A stretch of DNA of 38,422 bases from Smittium culicis (GCA_001970855.1 LSSN01000320.1:1-38422); one strand, 5' to 3'. Shown: positions 21,988-31,359, counted from the stretch's first letter. The notes: generated by a model from the sequence alone, not told the origin. Numbers and translations: made by a program.

Positions 21988-22773
21988 TTAGTCTTTGTCT
22001 TCACGGGCGGTTTTGTATTTGCGGCGATTCTCTTTTTCTTTGGCTTCATTGAGGAATCTGAAAATGTAGACGAAGACGTTGATGATGTCCAAGTAGAGGG
22101 TGACACTGGCCAAGACGTAGTCGTCAGGGGAGAAGGTTTTAGAAATCATGTATGTGTCGTAAACGATAAATCCGCAGAAAACAGAGACACCAAGTAGGCT
22201 TATAGCGAGTTCATTAACAGAGAGGAAGGGGATAAAGTACCCGACGAGAGCGGTGATGGAGAGCATGTTGAGGCCCATGAAGAGGATGGAGCGCATATTG
22301 GAGAGTTCATACTTTGTTTGGAAGGTGAAGATGGTCAAGAAGACGAACATGCCGCTTGTTAGGAAGAGGGCTTGCAAGGCTATTTCTGGGCTGTATGCAG
22401 CGAGCGCACCTAAAGTGAGCGATTCACAGAAGGTGAATAGAGCCAACAAGGCCATATTTATGGGATATTTCCTCGCGAAGAAGTATAGGGCAACTACGGA
22501 CACTAGGCCGATTATTGAGGATGGGCCGACGAATGGCAAAAGGAGCCTTTGGAGGCGGTAGTTTGTTGCCATGAGGTAGGCAACCAGACTTGTTGCAACC
22601 AGCTGCGCAGTCAGTATTGCATAGACTTTGCGTATAAAAGCCATCCTGACAGAGATGTGTGAGCTGAAGACGTTCTGCTTCGAGGCATACCCTGAGCTTT
22701 GGTACTGCTTACTTCCGCCGTAATTTTTGGCAGAGTACTGGGAAGAGTGGTTGTACGTGTAATCGGAATTCAT
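21988..22773 (-). CDS. BAX inhibitor-1 / Lifeguard (TMBIM) family membrane protein
   Basis: A 261-aa intronless gene for a multi-pass membrane protein of ER/Golgi or vacuole type. The family acts as a pH-regulated calcium leak and suppresses stress-induced death (fungal Bxi1-like, animal LFG4/TMBIM4-like). A Ser/Tyr-rich cytosolic tail (1-40) precedes SVRMAFIRKVYAILTAQL (41-58), the usual start of the domain. Seven hydrophobic segments follow at about 49-69, 86-100, 106-125, 132-152, 162-181, 187-206 and 222-241. The two aspartates that form the pH sensor in the bacterial homologue appear as VYDTYM (Asp206) and LYLDIIN (Asp229). The C-terminus is short and charged. G+C is much higher than in the flanks. 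It is convergent with RPS17. The start at 22773 is the only ATG giving a full domain. Confidence 0.95.
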   Translation of the reverse strand: MNSDYTYNHSSQYSAKNYGGSKQYQSSGYASKQNVFSSHISVRMAFIRKVYAILTAQLVATSLVAYLMATNYRLQRLLLPFVGPSSIIGLVSVVALYFFARKYPINMALLALFTFCESLTLGALAAYSPEIALQALFLTSGMFVFLTIFTFQTKYELSNMRSILFMGLNMLSITALVGYFIPFLSVNELAISLLGVSVFCGFIVYDTYMISKTFSPDDYVLASVTLYLDIINVFVYIFRFLNEAKEKENRRKYKTAREDKD

Positions 22774-23597
22774 ATTTCTTTATTTATCTTTTGAGTAAAA
22801 ATGTTGGTTAAGAAATGAGTAGTTTATTTTTTTATTTGAGGAGGAATGAGCTAAAAATAATAGTGTAAATATGTTGCAGGATATATTTAGTAAATTGAGT
22901 TTTATTTATTTTATGTGTTTTGATATTACAGTGACGATAGAGATAATTTTATATGGAGAAGCAAAAAATGAAAGATATAAGTGTTACAGAATCAAAATAT
23001 TAATCGCAAATGGGTTTCTTTTTATATTTGGATTAACTAATAGAACATACTGATACTAGATTTAAAAAAATGTATATTAATTGACCAGTTTCTAACTAGC
23101 ATTATAAATTCTGGGATAAAACATTTCTTTTTTTTTTTTATAAAGTTTTTCCTCCACACACAAACTTACAGAATATTAATTCTAGAACTTTTCTAGATGG
23201 AAGCTAATCATTTTTTTTTCTTTTTTACTCCATAAGAAATCTAACCTTCGAACTACGAGGGAATCAAATAATTCCATCTCGTTCGATATTTTATGCTTTC
23301 TCCAGCCAATAAATAAACATGCCAAGATAAAGAAAATATGATCATTTGCCAATTACTCATTAATACAGTTTCTAGTGTAGGATAAGTATTGGCCTACGGC
23401 TTTGGAGTAATTGAACATGCCTGAAATATGTATTTAGATTATTGGCTGCTCCCTCTATAAAAACCTCGTCAAAGTGCATTTATAAGTTAATATAATTGGG
23501 TATCAACATATCCAATTATATAGAGGAATAATTAATTTAGTTTAGTTTTTTAAATTATTTTTCTCTCTTTCGATTTACTTGGGACATAATGCGCTCC
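22774..23597. other. Intergenic DNA upstream of the BAX-inhibitor gene
   Basis: It holds the presumed promoter and 5' leader next to 22773. Apart from that only AT-rich sequence and a T12 run near 23130 were seen. The open stretch 22871-23053 has a biased composition and is not credible. Confidence 0.4.
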
Positions 23598-23795
23598 TTA
23601 ACCCTTTCAGGGGTGGTTGGCTTATTTTGAACTACCAAAGTTATCCAACCAAACGACAATATGATAAATTAATACAAGACAATAATAAGCTATTGGCTAA
23701 TAAATTATTTACATCGAATAATAATTAAATATAATGAGGATTATCCAATTATGATTTTTAAAATAGTTTAGAGTGTTGGCCCCGGGAAGAGTTAA
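23598..23795 (+). mobile_element. TTAA/CCCTTTC miniature element, copy G
   Basis: A 198-bp copy with TTAA at 23598-23601 and 23792-23795. The head is CCCTTTCAGGGGTGGTTGG and the tail GTGTTGGCCCCGGGAAGAG. It abuts copy H tail to tail. Confidence 0.85.
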
Positions 23796-23993
23796 TTAAC
23801 CCTTTCCGGGGCAAGCACTCTTAAACTTTTTTAAATTGAAGATTCGTTTATGATTTATAAGTATTTTTATTTTTTGCTGACAATAAACAATATACCAATA
23901 ATTCATAAGATCTCAGAATCAAATTATTTTTATTGATCTCAGTTGGCCAAATTTGAAAGCTCAAAAATGGTCTACTACCCATGATAGGAGTAA
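23796..23993 (-). mobile_element. TTAA/CCCTTTC miniature element, copy H
   Basis: A 198-bp copy in inverted orientation starting immediately after copy G, so that the junction reads TTAATTAA (23792-23799). The tail is CCCTTTCCGGGGCAAGC. The head end has drifted (TACCCATGATAGGAGTAA). Confidence 0.85.
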
Positions 23994-24039
23994 TAAAAAT
24001 CACTTTTTGACACGCATGTTTTCTAGGAAAAATAATAGT

Positions 24040-24123
24040 TTAGCCCTTTCTCGCGCGGTAGACTGTTTTTGATAAACAAAATATAGCGAATTGTGTTCAA
24101 TTAAAATAGTTTAATTCCGAGGC
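24040..24123 (+). mobile_element. TTAA/CCCTTTC miniature element, half copy I (head half only)
   Basis: From TTAGCCCTTTCTCGCGCGGT to GTTTAATTCCGAGGC it matches the first ~84 bases of the family. It stops exactly where the family carries an internal TTAA (GAGGC-TTAA). The next base begins copy I'. Confidence 0.8.
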
Positions 24124-24321
24124 TTAACCCTTTCCTGCTTGATAGATTACTTTTGTTTTATCATTTATAGCCTACTATATTCGACCATTATATATATAAT
24201 TCCAAGATGTTGAAAGTTATTGGTATGCTGAAAATCAATAGCAAATAATAAGGTTGTTTAAAACCATAAACGAATCATAAAATGAATTTTTTTTATCGAT
24301 TGTTGGATGGGAAAGGGCCAA
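24124..24321 (+). mobile_element. TTAA/CCCTTTC miniature element, copy I' (inserted in copy I)
   Basis: A 198-bp complete copy starting at TTAA 24124-24127 and ending GATGGGAAAGGG-CCAA at 24321. Its head half is the most diverged of all copies, while the tail half is typical. The missing tail half of copy I is not found after it. Confidence 0.75.
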
Positions 24322-24583
24322 TAGAGCATTAAATTAAAGAAGGAAACGTTTGTATAATTTTCTAATTATATCGGTTAAATAATGACTTGGGTCTAATCCG
24401 CAGCATATTTAACCTCATATTTCAAAGAACCTCGTTTTTAGTTTGCAGCACATTCTCGCTAATCTAATTGCTTAAAGCATTATAAAGTAATGAGCAACAA
24501 AACTATAGATCAAATATTAAAGCGAAATTGGTATGGTAATTGATCTAACAATATAAGCGAAAATGCTATTTTATTTTTTACAG

Positions 24584-24853
24584 CTAAAATACTCTATCAG
24601 CCATATTGGTCAAAGCTGTTAAACAGTAAACACTCCCTATTAAGGTTTTGGGCTGATATCTTATATAAACTCCCTGCGCATTTCGCTTGCTTTTATTTAA
24701 AAAAAGAACAAACATTTGTTGACTTTTAGATCCGAACTTTTGCCCAAAACATATTTCATCTCTGTGAGCTATTATTATATCGTGGAAAAAAGCTGCGGAT
24801 TTTTTGTGGTACTGATGCTTATTTAATAAAGTACACCAGAAAATTCGGTACAT
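24584..24853 (-). CDS. Doubtful open frame, 89 aa, unidentified
   Basis: It begins with a true ATG and has well-mixed composition (HRDEICFGQKFGSKSQQM, GVYIRYQPKTLIGSVYCLTA). No signal peptide or known motif was seen. It sits in a patch of moderately raised G+C (about 24400-24860) between the miniature elements and NMA111. It may be an orphan small gene or a fragment. Confidence 0.25.
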   Translation of the reverse strand: MYRIFWCTLLNKHQYHKKSAAFFHDIIIAHRDEICFGQKFGSKSQQMFVLFLNKSKRNAQGVYIRYQPKTLIGSVYCLTALTNMADRVF

Positions 24854-25388
24854 TTTTTTTTAAAAATAACACGCCCAACTAAAAAAAATAAAAAAAACAG
24901 TGAGGTTGATTAGAACCTTTCCTGGACTCGGATAAGAAAAAGTATCTAGCTGTTAGCCTCTGAATAAAATGAGGAGGCAACCCCGTCCCTCAAAATCCAC
25001 CCTTTAAAGTTGTATCTAACTTAATGAGCTTGACCACTACCCTTTATTTCATGCTTATTAGCCTCCATATTTATAAACTTCAATAAATAAATACCTCACA
25101 TAATAACCAAGTCCGTTCATTCTATTCATCCACTTATATGCTCAAATCATGTTTACACTAATGTGAGTTTCTTGATAATCAAGTTACTCTAGTATATATA
25201 ATACCTTTACTATAAATACCTTCATACTAGCCAGATTTCTCAAAATGTATACCTCTGGGCTCTTTATATATCCATACTAACTATTTCCAAAAGAGAGCTT
25301 TCTATAACTATCCTATTTTTAAGAATAATAATAAAAGAGCCTATTAGACCCTATTCTCGCTTTTTTATTAGCATAAAACCATAGTATA
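24854..25388. other. NMA111 upstream region
   Basis: 535 bases before the NMA111 ATG. The sequence is less AT-biased than the deserts and rich in CT stretches, with TATATATAATACC near 25194-25206. It probably contains the promoter and 5' leader. No specific factor site is claimed. Confidence 0.4.
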
Positions 25389-28300
25389 ATGGATTTACTG
25401 AATGATAGTGACATGCGAAATCAAACGCATCCATTTCTTAACTCAAATAACACTAATGCCTCATCAACTGCAAATTTTCAAGATTGTCACGAATCTGGTT
25501 CTCAAGATGATTGTCCGCACTCTGAGCTAAGCTTAGAGGATTTGGAAATAATGTTCACCTCTTTAAAAAGTGACCAGAAAGATCACCCCTTTAAATCTTA
25601 TAGCGTAATTGAAAACCAGAATATCGATAAACTTGTCTCAAACCTTTCGATCTCAAAATCTTGGGATGATACTCTTGAAAAGGTCATAAAGGCCATAGTC
25701 CAAATAAAAACTCGCGGTGTCAAAGCTTTTGACACTGAATTCACTTACAATAGCTTCGCCACAGGCTTCATCGTCGATTCAAAAAACGGTATCATCCTAT
25801 CCAACCGCCATGTTGTAGGCCCAGGCCCAACCGTCTCTCAAGCCATTTTTTATAATTACGAAACTGTAGATTTACTCCCCATTTACTACGATCCAATACA
25901 CGATTTTGGCTTTTTTAAATTCAACCCCGAAAACGTCAAATTCACTCAAATCAACCAAATCACTTTAGCCTCCCACAAAGCTAGAGTCGGGTTGGATATA
26001 AGAGTAGTTGGAAACGATAACAACGAAAAGCTGTCCATAGCCTCTGGAACTCTTGCAAGGCTAGACAGACCCCCACCCGAATATGGAATAGGCAACTACA
26101 ACGACATGAACACTTTTTACTTCCAAGCATCAACAGGAACTAGTGGCGGCTCGTCAGGCTCGCCCGTGCTTGATATACACGGAGACGCTGTTGCTCTAAA
26201 CGCCGGCTCTTCAAACGTATCTGACTCGTCGTTCTACCTCCCCCTCAACCAAATCGAAATCACTCTAAAGAAAATCCTCAATAACGAACAAATAACAAGA
26301 GGTACCCTCCAGGTCGAGTTTGAATATACGTCTTATGACAAATTAAAAAGACTTGGTCTTCCCCACAAAGTTGAAAAAATTTACCGCGAAAATTTCCCTA
26401 ATAACATCGGAATGTTCATCGTTAAATCTGTCCTCCCTGAGGGTCCAGCTGATAACATTTTGTTTCCTGGTGACATCCTAATCGCTATCAATAGCTCCCC
26501 AATAACCCATTTCCTTGACATTTCCTTCTTTATGGATAATTTCGTAAATAAAAATATCAACGTCTCTGTCCTAAGAAATAAATCTCTGCTCTCTTGCACT
26601 TGCACCGTTCAGGACTTATTCTCTATAACTACTACCCGGCTAGTTGAGTTTGGAGGTGGAGTTGTTCATGACCTATCCTACCAAGCAGCTAAAGGGTATA
26701 ACATCCCTGTAAGAGGCGTGTTTGTTTCTTCTGTTGGATACACTTTAGGCTACTCAAGCGTCCAAAGGTATCATATCATTATAAGTATAAACAATAGGCC
26801 AATCAAAAACATTGATGACTTTGTTGAAGTTATCAGCACCCTTTCTTATAACTCTAGAGTACCTATCAAACACTACCTTATAAGTCAAAGCTTCAGAGAA
26901 ATTGTTAGCACTATCAGTATCACATCTGACTGGTTCCCTTACCAAATGGCTACAAGAAATCCCAAATCTGGTATTTGGGAATACAAAAAACTATCAAACC
27001 CAAAAAGAAGCCATATATCTAAACCTCTAGTTGTAAACTACCGCCAGAAAAAGAATATCATTAAACCCGCTGATATTCACACAACCAGTGTCGTTTACAT
27101 CGAATTTGACGCGCCTTTCGTAATTGAAACTATCCACTGCACGAAATTTTACGGTCCAGGGTACATTATTGACAAGGATCAAGGCCTTGTTCTATGTGAC
27201 AGAAATACTGTTATGATATCCGCCGGGAATGTATTTATCACTTTTGCTAATTCAACCACTCTCCCAGCATCTGTTTATTATTTACACCCTGTTCACAATA
27301 TCACCATTTTAAAATATAACCCAGATCACATTGTATACCCTCAACTAAAAAATCTACAAATTAACCCTGAATACTACAGTGGCAAAAAAAAACTTAATCA
27401 AGGTGATCCCATAACCATTGTTTCTTTTGATAACCACGATCTTCCGATTGTTAGGCAATCAAAAGTTTCTTATACTAAAATGTTGGATTTGGATATGTGC
27501 AGCCCGCCCAGATGGAGAGCTATCAATACCGAAGTAATTTATCTTGAAGACGATATTTCTAAAGCGGGCGGTATTCTATGCGACGAAAGCGGCCTTGTTG
27601 TTGCTATTCTAATCAGCTACTCTTTCCAAAATTATCCTGGGAATAACTCGGAACTGCTAGCAGGTCTTGAGCTGTCTGAAATTAAAAGTTTCCTTGACGA
27701 CATTATTTCTGGAAACGATATTACAATTAGATCCTTGGACGTAATCATGGCTGAACTACCACCATACCTAGCCCGCTCAATGGGTATGAGCGAAGAAATT
27801 CTTGCTGACCTAGAAGAATTTTCAAAGGGCGAATCTAAATTTTTCAAAGTTAATGGAGTCATTAGCGTTACCAGCGAAGCTTCAAAATCGATAAAAATAG
27901 GCGACATATTCACAAAAATTGATGACGAATACATTACAAATATAAGGCAAATATCTATGATATCTGACAAAGAGCTCGTTAAAGTAGAACTTTTAAGGGA
28001 CGGCGAAATGAAAGTTATTGACGTTCCCACAACAATTCTGCCAAATATTGAAACAACTTACTTTCTAGAATGGGCAGGCACGATTCTCCAAAAACCGCAT
28101 AGACCCGTTCACGAATTCGTTAAAAAACTTCCCTCTGAAATTTACATTCTCTTTGTAGCTTACGGAACACCTGCAGACAGCTATGATATCAACCCTAGAA
28201 CTTTCATAACACACGTCGAAGGAATAAAAGTTCACACAATATTCGACTTTATTAAAACACTAAAACTAATAGCAAAACAATCTCCTATCAACCCTGATTC

Positions 28301-28550
28301 TTCTCACACTGAAATCAACAACGTTCCCAGTGATATCAATAACCCCAATATCTCCACTGATAACCAAAATGTACTCATTAACAACCAAGATGATTTCATA
28401 AGACTGACCGTTGTCGACTTTTATGGCGCATCGCAAATTATCTGTGTAAAAACTGACGAGCACTACTGCCCTACGATATTTTACAAATTATCTGATGGAC
28501 CAGAGGTGCAATGGAACATCAAAATTGGCATTAATAACATTGAAGTTTAA
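25389..28550 (+). CDS. NMA111: Nma111/Ynm3-like HtrA serine protease, two protease-PDZ modules
   Basis: A 1053-aa intronless gene (yeast Nma111 is about 1000 aa). In yeast this nuclear HtrA-type protease cleaves the inhibitor-of-apoptosis protein Bir1. An acidic N-terminus (1-90) is followed by a trypsin-like domain with an intact triad: His141 in LSNRHVV, Asp172 in DPIHDFGFF, and Ser256 in GGSSGSPV. A PDZ region (about 305-400) and a second PDZ-like region (about 415-500) follow. A second trypsin-like domain (about 565-770) has lost its catalytic residues: Asn near 606 in CDRNTV, Asn near 638 in HPVHNITILKY, and AGGILCD near 727 where the serine loop should be. Two more PDZ-like regions finish the protein. 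This duplicated, half-dead layout is typical of fungal Nma111. The ATG at 25389 is the first in frame. No obvious nuclear localisation signal was seen at the N-terminus. Confidence 0.95.
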   Translation: MDLLNDSDMRNQTHPFLNSNNTNASSTANFQDCHESGSQDDCPHSELSLEDLEIMFTSLKSDQKDHPFKSYSVIENQNIDKLVSNLSISKSWDDTLEKVIKAIVQIKTRGVKAFDTEFTYNSFATGFIVDSKNGIILSNRHVVGPGPTVSQAIFYNYETVDLLPIYYDPIHDFGFFKFNPENVKFTQINQITLASHKARVGLDIRVVGNDNNEKLSIASGTLARLDRPPPEYGIGNYNDMNTFYFQASTGTSGGSSGSPVLDIHGDAVALNAGSSNVSDSSFYLPLNQIEITLKKILNNEQITRGTLQVEFEYTSYDKLKRLGLPHKVEKIYRENFPNNIGMFIVKSVLPEGPADNILFPGDILIAINSSPITHFLDISFFMDNFVNKNINVSVLRNKSLLSCTCTVQDLFSITTTRLVEFGGGVVHDLSYQAAKGYNIPVRGVFVSSVGYTLGYSSVQRYHIIISINNRPIKNIDDFVEVISTLSYNSRVPIKHYLISQSFREIVSTISITSDWFPYQMATRNPKSGIWEYKKLSNPKRSHISKPLVVNYRQKKNIIKPADIHTTSVVYIEFDAPFVIETIHCTKFYGPGYIIDKDQGLVLCDRNTVMISAGNVFITFANSTTLPASVYYLHPVHNITILKYNPDHIVYPQLKNLQINPEYYSGKKKLNQGDPITIVSFDNHDLPIVRQSKVSYTKMLDLDMCSPPRWRAINTEVIYLEDDISKAGGILCDESGLVVAILISYSFQNYPGNNSELLAGLELSEIKSFLDDIISGNDITIRSLDVIMAELPPYLARSMGMSEEILADLEEFSKGESKFFKVNGVISVTSEASKSIKIGDIFTKIDDEYITNIRQISMISDKELVKVELLRDGEMKVIDVPTTILPNIETTYFLEWAGTILQKPHRPVHEFVKKLPSEIYILFVAYGTPADSYDINPRTFITHVEGIKVHTIFDFIKTLKLIAKQSPINPDSSHTEINNVPSDINNPNISTDNQNVLINNQDDFIRLTVVDFYGASQIICVKTDEHYCPTIFYKLSDGPEVQWNIKIGINNIEV

Positions 28551-28563
28551 AAAAAAAAAAAAA
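28549..28563 (+). repeat. A15 run overlapping the NMA111 stop codon
   Basis: The TAA stop at 28548-28550 merges into an uninterrupted A tract. The tract is too close to the stop to be a normal cleavage site and there is no AATAAA before it. It is probably simple sequence. Confidence 0.7.
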
Positions 28564-30349
28564 GGATGCTGTACTCTACTTTTCGATTTATATTAATTAT
28601 TTATTTTAAAAAAACCAAACATGATATATTACTATATGCTTTTTTATGCTTTTAAAATTAAATTAGCATATCACTAGTTCCTTTTTCAGCACACTTGATT
28701 TTTACCTATAAACTCTTAAAAATCTTCATTCTTAAACATTTTATCTTTTTTTTATACAATTGATCTTTTAACCGCCAAGAATCAAACCTAATTTTATTCA
28801 TGTCTCTATGTGTGCAAGTAGAAGTATGTGACCTAAATATCTTTTTTTTTTTTTTTTAATCACGGAATTTTATTGGTACGATAACAATAATAGAAAATAC
28901 GCGGTAAATAAACTAAGAAAATAGAAATTCAGTGCAAGGCATAACCTAAATATCATTTCATACACTTTTCAATCGGATAGGTACTGCATACTATATAGAT
29001 TCCCCTTTTGTAAATTAGAGTCACACGATTTTATTTAAAAAAAAAAACACCTTTATTGAAAAAATTCTATACTTAATAAAAAGTTAATCATTGTTTAATA
29101 CTCTTTTGATGTGCCTAATGTGAAAAAGTAGTGTAAATGTAAATAGCGTTTATAAACCCGCTCCCATTTTTTGTTGAACATATATCAAATGTAAAAAAAT
29201 AGTTGTATACTCTTTGTTTCTTGGTTTACCTTGGCACAATAAAAGTTTTTTTTTTGTTTTGAAAATCGGATTTTATTAACATAAGCGATGAAAGAACTTG
29301 AAAGATATTTACGCTTGGTATAATGAACTTTACTCTAGAATCAATCCGATCTATTCTAATTTATTTTATATATATCGCGCTCAAGAATATTTTTTTAATA
29401 TTCCCAGATCCATATGTACACTGGAGCTACAGATAGTAATTAGATTAGTGTTGGAGTTTTTATATATATTATATTGGCGCTATATGTGGAAAGCCCTTAT
29501 ATTATACCAGACTGAAGATTTTACCTATTAAGTTCGAAGCCAAATTCAGTATACAGCAATTATTGTTATTTCTTAATCAAGTTATATAACTGTGTTACTT
29601 TTCTATTGTTATTGTAAAAAATAAATTTAAAATTGGTCACAAAGCATCCTAAATTCAAAAGAAAAAAAAACAGTTCCAAAATAAATAATTCCTATGGGCT
29701 ATCCACTTTATGGAAGTATGGTTTGATTTACTGGCCTTAAAACTTTCATCGCTGAAATTTGTTGAAGCGCACTGCGTGACTGAGGCTAAAATACAGGTTT
29801 AGAAGAAAAAATCTCGATTTATCAAAGCATTAATAAGATTTCTTTGATAGCCTTTAAGCTAGTTGGTTTCTGCATCTAAAAATATCATGAGGCGAGAGGG
29901 AGTTAACTGCCTTAAAATCGCATACTAAATGTCTAATTCTCTAAAAGCGTGCTATTGATAGCACTATGAAATCCAAATTTACTCATAATTAACCATAATA
30001 ATAGGAAAAAAGACACTTATTTTAAATCCATTATACTATCTTTAATGATTTAAAGCTTTGATAAAATGTGAAACAAAACATTTTCGCACAAAAAATGATT
30101 GATGCTCCATCATGCCTTTTCTGGAGTTGGAGTTTAATTGAAAGATATCATGGACATAAGTTATTATCTCGTATTATGTTTAATATATTGATAATCATTT
30201 GATTATAATTTTACTTTTTAAATTATTATAACTAAAAAAAATAGGAGTATGATCATTTATTTTTTTTCACTACTTTTTTTTTAAAAAAAAAAAACAAACG
30301 TACGCTAAGAAAAAAAACCCCTCCATTTATTTTAAAATACTGAACATTT
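28564..30349. other. Intergenic DNA between NMA111 and the secreted-protein gene
   Basis: It contains the short retro-insertion at 28831-28954 and several A or T runs (28842-28857, about 29037-29048, about 29246-29256, about 30278-30295). The open stretch 29298-29531 lacks a suitable ATG and is not supported. No gene was recognised. Confidence 0.5.
28831..28954 (-). mobile_element. Short 5'-truncated retro-insertion with poly(A) and target duplication
   Basis: ACCTAAATATC occurs twice, at 28831-28841 and 28944-28954, flanking about 102 bases. Read on the minus strand, the insert ends with AATAAA, about ten further bases, and then A16 directly against the duplication. That is the structure left by target-primed reverse transcription of a polyadenylated RNA by a LINE. 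The ~86-base body is too short to identify the source RNA. It may be the 3' end of a LINE or of a cellular mRNA. Confidence 0.8.
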
Positions 30350-30353
30350 TTAT
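30347..30353 (-). terminator. AATAAA overlapping the stop codon of the secreted-protein gene
   Basis: On the minus strand the end of the gene reads GAATAAAAATG, so the hexamer shares bases with the TAA stop. A second AATAAA (in TTAAAATAAATGG) follows about 20 bases downstream and may be the one used. Confidence 0.4.
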
Positions 30354-30715
30354 TCAATATATTTGACAGAATTAACGGTAAATCCGGTAGTATCGTAGAT
30401 GTGAGTGAATTCAGTAGTTCCTGCATCAAATTCGTAGCTCTCACCTTCGCAATTTGCTTCGGAGTAGACAACTAGTTTTCCTTCAACTTTCTTATCGAAA
30501 CTGAGCGATTCGAAACTAGCAGAAACTGCGCAGTCTGATGGATTTAGTAGTTCGAATTTATAGTATCCTGTGAGGTTTGGGCTGAGATAAGTTTGAGCCT
30601 TAACATAGGTGATTGGGGCATCATCATATGGAACTTCTCCTTCTGGGATTTCAGATAGTGCTGACATGGCCAAGAATAGAGTGGCGAAAATAGTACCTAC
30701 TGAAAACTTATACAT
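30350..30715 (-). CDS. Small secreted protein, beta/gamma-crystallin-like
   Basis: A 121-aa protein with a clear signal peptide (residues 1 to about 21: basic start, hydrophobic core ATLFLAM, then ALS). The mature part is acidic. It has two cysteines (Cys62, Cys89) that could form a disulfide and one N-glycosylation sequon (NLT, 48-50). The C-terminal third, LVVYSEANCEGESYEFDAG followed by GFTVNSVKYIE, resembles the second half of a beta/gamma-crystallin Greek-key repeat (Y.....G....F ... S..V). The function is unknown: it could be a wall-associated or host-facing secreted protein. The start ATG at 30715 gives the signal peptide. G+C is well above the flanks. An AATAAA overlaps the stop codon, which makes for a very compact 3' end. 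Confidence 0.82.
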   Translation of the reverse strand: MYKFSVGTIFATLFLAMSALSEIPEGEVPYDDAPITYVKAQTYLSPNLTGYYKFELLNPSDCAVSASFESLSFDKKVEGKLVVYSEANCEGESYEFDAGTTEFTHIYDTTGFTVNSVKYIE

Positions 30716-31167
30716 TTTTTTTATATGTTGAATGGTTTGTGTTGTTTGGATTTAACCTACTTAGTGAAAATGCTAAATAAAATCTTTAATGGATATGGAT
30801 AATGAACTATATATTGTCATTAGGACTTTCTTTTATATTTATAGTTTACAGATAGTACTCTTCACAACCGATTATGTCGATAATATTATTGTATATCTAA
30901 TTTTATCCATTTGTATATTTAAATCCATCTCTTTAAAATTTTATAAGAAAAATTATTAATAGTAAATTACTATTTTTAGATATTTATTTAGTGTGGCTAT
31001 CAAGTAAAGTTCGTCTGCTAATAGTTATTTATCGTTCTATGTTTAGATTTATGCTGGTAAACTATAATTCATAACCGCGACTTATTTTTAAGCATTCCCA
31101 TTGGAACAATAATTTTACCCAAAAAGTTTCCAAAGTCTAATTATAGGAAAAAAAAATCTCTAGTATT
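30716..31167. other. Upstream region of the secreted-protein gene
   Basis: AT-rich, with the presumed promoter in the first ~150 bases. No coding region or repeat recognised. Confidence 0.4.
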
Positions 31168-31359
31168 TGGGAGATTATTTCGAGGAGCGGAACTTTTCCT
31201 ATTAATTTTTTCCCAATTAGTTGTATTAACTTTATTTGTAAATCTTATTAGAAAACATTATCGAATGGTTTATCTGATACAACCAATAAATTTACCCAAT
31301 ATAAATGATCAAATAAAATTTCTAAGAAAATAAGTTCCGTTGACCCTAAGAATATCCCA
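31168..31359 (-). mobile_element. Second miniature family (TGGG...CCCA), copy 2, 192 bp
   Basis: The same length and end structure as 19875-20066 when read on the minus strand, including shared internal stretches such as GGGATATTCTT, TATTTG and TAAACCATTCGAT. The ends are TGGGAGATTATTTCGAGGAG at 31168 and CCCTAAGAATATCCCA at 31359. It supplies the last ~37 codons of the open frame that crosses it from the right, so it appears to have inserted into, or beside, an older gene. Confidence 0.82.

Noticed and set aside
22253..22561. Plus-strand open frame of 102 codons
   Set aside because: It is antisense to the BAX-inhibitor gene, which has the full seven-helix domain on the minus strand.
27632..28030. 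Minus-strand open frame of 132 codons
   Set aside because: It is antisense to NMA111 and arises from that gene's codon composition.
28549..28563. NMA111 as a processed retrocopy because it is intronless and followed by an A run
   Set aside because: The A tract touches the stop codon, leaving no 3' UTR or AATAAA. No target duplication was found around the gene, and the frame is fully intact.
29298..29531. 77-codon plus-strand open frame
   Set aside because: It has no suitable ATG start, a Tyr/Leu/Ile-rich low-complexity protein, and no gene context.
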